Source: Oligosphaeraceae bacterium
GTDB taxonomy: Bacteria; Verrucomicrobiota; Lentisphaeria; Oligosphaerales; Oligosphaeraceae
Direction: 5' to 3'
NCBI GenBank assembly: GCA_012515455.1
Contig: JAAYYJ010000180.1
Coordinates: forward strand, 1-24,837
DNA length: 24,837 nucleotides
In this document: piece by piece, positions 23,042-24,837 of the stretch
Layout of the letters: the number at the start of each line of letters is the position of its first letter
How positions within the stretch are numbered: position 1 is the first letter of the stretch
Notes under the pieces: model-generated
Databases searched by the model: none
What the model saw: the letters and a program-made list of their open reading frames with translations, nothing else
What the model was told of the DNA's origin: nothing
Position numbers and translations under genes: made by a program

Positions 23042-23069
23042 TTGCATAAAATACGTTTCTGTCTATATT
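23042..23069 (+). promoter_or_regulatory. Putative promoter of the Ric gene
   Basis: TTGCAT (23042-23047) and TATATT (23064-23069) are separated by 16 bases; TATTAT at 23066-23071 is an alternative -10. The start codon is about 130 bases further on. No clear NsrR or FNR site was seen. Confidence 0.45.
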
Positions 23070-23205
23070 ATAACGGGAAGCAGCAGGCGCTGCCGGGCCA
23101 TGGCAGGCAGTCCGGACCGGCTGCATCGGCCGATTCCTCGCACCCCGGGAGCTGGGGCGGTGGGTCTGTTCATTTCATCCAACCAGAAAACCGCAGGAGG
23201 AAAGC

Positions 23206-23964
23206 ATGAAAACAGATACTGGTGATGTCTGCCGCATAACTCCCGAACTGAGTGTCCGCGAGCTGGTGGTGCATTATCCCCGCCTGCGGGCGGTGCTGGA
23301 AGAGCTGGGCATCGACTACTGCTGCGGCGGCCAGCACACGCTGCTGGAAGCCGCCCACCATGCGAAGCGGCCGTGGCCGGAGGTGTTTGCCGCCCTGGAA
23401 AATGGCCGGACGCGGGCCGCGCCCGGCCCGGCCGCGCGGAATTGGTCCCTTGAGCCGCTGGATAAGCTGGCAGACCATATCCAGGCGGTGCATCATCGCT
23501 TCACCCGGGAACAGCTGCAGCGTCTGGATGGTCTGCTGAAAAAGGTCTTCCGGGCGCATCACAGCAGCCATGGCGTGATGCTGACCGGGTTGAGGCAGGT
23601 CTTTGGCTGCCTTTCCGAGGAGCTGCTCCCGCATTTGGATCAGGAGGAGCAGGTGCTTTTTCCGGCAGTGAAAAAAATCTTCGCGCCGCCTCCCGGCAGC
23701 ACTGCCGGTCTCGACATCCCGCTGGGGATGCTGGAGCAGCTGATCCAGCAGATGATGCTGGAGCATGAGAGCGCCGGCCGGGCCTTGAGCGAGCTGCGGC
23801 GGATGAGCAACAACTACCTGCTGCCCCCAGATGCCTGCCCGACCTTCGCTGCGCTGTTCGAGGCCCTGCCAGCCCTGGAGGCCGATCTGCACGAACATAT
23901 CCACCTGGAGAACAATATCCTGTTCCCGGGCGGTCTGGAGCGGGAGGCCGCGCTGGCCAGGTGA
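23206..23964 (+). CDS. Iron-sulfur cluster repair di-iron protein (Ric/ScdA/YtfE family)
   Basis: This 252-aa protein repairs Fe-S clusters damaged by nitric oxide or peroxide. The N-terminal ScdA_N (DUF542) domain, about 14-70, has the hallmark GIDYCCGGQHTL with C39-C40-G-G. A hemerythrin-like four-helix domain follows, with di-iron ligand candidates H91, H119, H143 and E147 (HLDQEEQVLFP), H187-E188 (MLEHESAG), and H229 with H231 and E235 (LHEHIHLENNILFP). AGGAGGAAAG precedes the ATG. It is a single-gene unit with its own promoter, convergent with the next gene. A repair protein fits a bacterium rich in Fe-S proteins such as PyrK and the DUF362-ferredoxin. Confidence 0.94.
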   Translation: MKTDTGDVCRITPELSVRELVVHYPRLRAVLEELGIDYCCGGQHTLLEAAHHAKRPWPEVFAALENGRTRAAPGPAARNWSLEPLDKLADHIQAVHHRFTREQLQRLDGLLKKVFRAHHSSHGVMLTGLRQVFGCLSEELLPHLDQEEQVLFPAVKKIFAPPPGSTAGLDIPLGMLEQLIQQMMLEHESAGRALSELRRMSNNYLLPPDACPTFAALFEALPALEADLHEHIHLENNILFPGGLEREAALAR

Positions 23965-23982
23965 CGCGCGCGGCCGGTCCGC

Positions 23983-24837
23983 TCAGCGGAGGTAGGCCTG
24001 GAACGGGCTGTCGCTGACCAGGGCTTCGGCCAGGCTCAGTCCGGCGAAGCCGGTGGCCTGCATGCAGAATTCCGGTTCGACATCGTCGGCCATCACTGCG
24101 CACATCCTGGCTTGCAAGGGATTGGCGAGGTACTGCCCGGCTTTTTGCACCCGCAGGCGGATGTCCTCCCGGTCTTCGATATGGTTGCAGAAGTAGGCGA
24201 GGAGGTGGGGTATGGCGCAGCATTTGGCGACCTGCCAGTAGAAGCGCAGGCCGTCATGGGCAGAGTCGTTCCATCCTTCCAGAGATTCTTTGACCACTTG
24301 CGTCAAGTACAGCTTGTTCAAGTCGAACCAGGGTTTTTCCACGGGGAAGCGCTTCAAGATATCGGCCTGCAGCCATTGCCGGAGGCGCCCGGCGATGGTC
24401 TGGCGGAGGTCCTGGTTCTCACTGACGTAGTGGGTCCAGCACAGCGCTTCCAGCATATAGAAGATGCGTCCGTAATCACCGATCAGGGCCTGGTGTTCCG
24501 GCATCGGGTAGACATTGAAGCGGATGGGTATGCCGGCCGGGTGCCAGTTCGCGCATTGGAATTGCGCGAAGCCCTCGGCGTTCTCGATATAGTGCCGGTC
24601 GCCAGTTGCCAGGGTATAGGCGGCGAAGGCGGAACAGACATTCATGGCCATCGAGTAGGTGCCGTTGAGCTTGTGGCCGCCCCAGATGCCGTTGCCATAG
24701 GAACCGTCGGCCAAACCCCAGATCGGGACCCAGCAGTCGAGCCATTTTTTGGCCGCCGCCAGGTATCTTTCCCGCCGGGCCGGGTCCTGACTGTACTGCG
24801 CCGCCTGAATCAGAGCATGCACATTCGAACCGTTGTC
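23983..24837 (-). CDS. C-terminal part of an alpha/alpha-barrel-like carbohydrate protein (partial)
   Basis: The frame runs off the right edge of the window, so the start is missing; 284 residues remain, ending FQAYLR. The sequence alternates helices with aromatic, Gly-rich turns, as in six-hairpin (alpha/alpha) barrel glycosidases and lyases: YGNGIWGGHKLNGTYSMA (about 47-64), YTLATGDRHYIENAE and WNDSAHDGLRFYWQVAK. I cannot place it in a named family. It is convergent with the Ric gene, 18 bases apart. The GTG at 24822 is in frame but lacks a ribosome site and sits inside a helical repeat, so it is not the start. A carbohydrate role fits its style and neighbours, with moderate certainty. Confidence 0.75.
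   Translation of the reverse strand, partial: DNGSNVHALIQAAQYSQDPARRERYLAAAKKWLDCWVPIWGLADGSYGNGIWGGHKLNGTYSMAMNVCSAFAAYTLATGDRHYIENAEGFAQFQCANWHPAGIPIRFNVYPMPEHQALIGDYGRIFYMLEALCWTHYVSENQDLRQTIAGRLRQWLQADILKRFPVEKPWFDLNKLYLTQVVKESLEGWNDSAHDGLRFYWQVAKCCAIPHLLAYFCNHIEDREDIRLRVQKAGQYLANPLQARMCAVMADDVEPEFCMQATGFAGLSLAEALVSDSPFQAYLR

Larger units (their letters stand above)
22870..23205. other. Intergenic control region between ymdB and the Ric gene
   Basis: These 336 bases hold no believable gene. The left end carries the minus-strand promoter for ymdB; the part 23042-23069 carries a plus-strand promoter for the di-iron protein, followed by a leader of about 130 bases. The leader has a small stem-loop (CTGCC/GGCAG, about 23091-23107) and the ribosome site AGGAGGAAAG. 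No known riboswitch core was recognised. Confidence 0.5.

Noticed and set aside
22870..23205. Possible riboswitch in the GC-rich intergenic region
   Set aside because: I looked for cobalamin- and other known cores and found none; only a short hairpin and a promoter are supportable.

Overview
The window looks like chromosomal DNA of a GC-rich, probably anaerobic or microaerophilic bacterium of the PVC superphylum, most likely Lentisphaerota or a relative. This placement is an inference. It rests on the mix of a formylglycine-type sulfatase, an Asp-box sialidase-like protein, two Gfo/Idh/MocA oxidoreductases, an enolase-superfamily sugar-acid dehydratase and very large secreted glycosidase-like proteins, next to RNase HIII, PyrK and Ric-type Fe-S repair. 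Shine-Dalgarno sites are common. No tRNA, rRNA, insertion sequence, phage gene or CRISPR array was seen.

Layout. Positions 1-377 are a non-coding leader with regulatory dyads, followed by uvsE (UV-damage endonuclease, +). A convergent sulfatase (-) shares a divergent control region, with a palindrome between -35 and -10, with an orphan sugar ABC-transporter permease (+). From 4129 to 7862 a plus-strand run encodes a sialidase-like protein, the PyrK electron-transfer subunit, a small membrane protein and a DUF362/double-ferredoxin protein. A minus-strand zeta-like toxin and a small partner gene follow (8646-7879). Next on the plus strand come an exported nitroreductase-like protein with RNase HIII (8875-10438), a Gfo/Idh oxidoreductase (10519-11574) and a 1172-aa secreted glycoside-hydrolase-like protein of unassigned family (11626-15144).

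The right half is mostly minus strand. A stand-alone 5'-3' exonuclease ends in a sliding-clamp-binding-like peptide and is divergent from a small XRE regulator (+). Reading leftwards from 22869 are YmdB phosphoesterase, NrdR, a second ATP-cone protein overlapping nrdR, and the enolase-superfamily dehydratase. A separate promoter then precedes a CrtI-like FAD oxidoreductase and a protein that looks like an L7Ae-type RNA-binding domain fused to a Gfo/Idh oxidoreductase. The window ends with a Ric/ScdA di-iron repair protein (+) and the 3' part of an alpha/alpha-barrel-like carbohydrate protein (-, cut by the window edge).

Two themes run together: breakdown of sulfated, acidic or otherwise decorated sugars (sulfatase, sialidase-like protein, permease, Gfo/Idh, dehydratase, secreted glycosidase-like proteins), and nucleic-acid or redox housekeeping (UvsE, RNase HIII, exonuclease, NrdR, PyrK, Ric). 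The best candidates for something new are the L7Ae-Gfo/Idh fusion with an internal ribosome site, the second ATP-cone protein coupled to NrdR, the large secreted protein with a Cys-rich active-site-like motif, and the promoter spacers carrying centred dyads.
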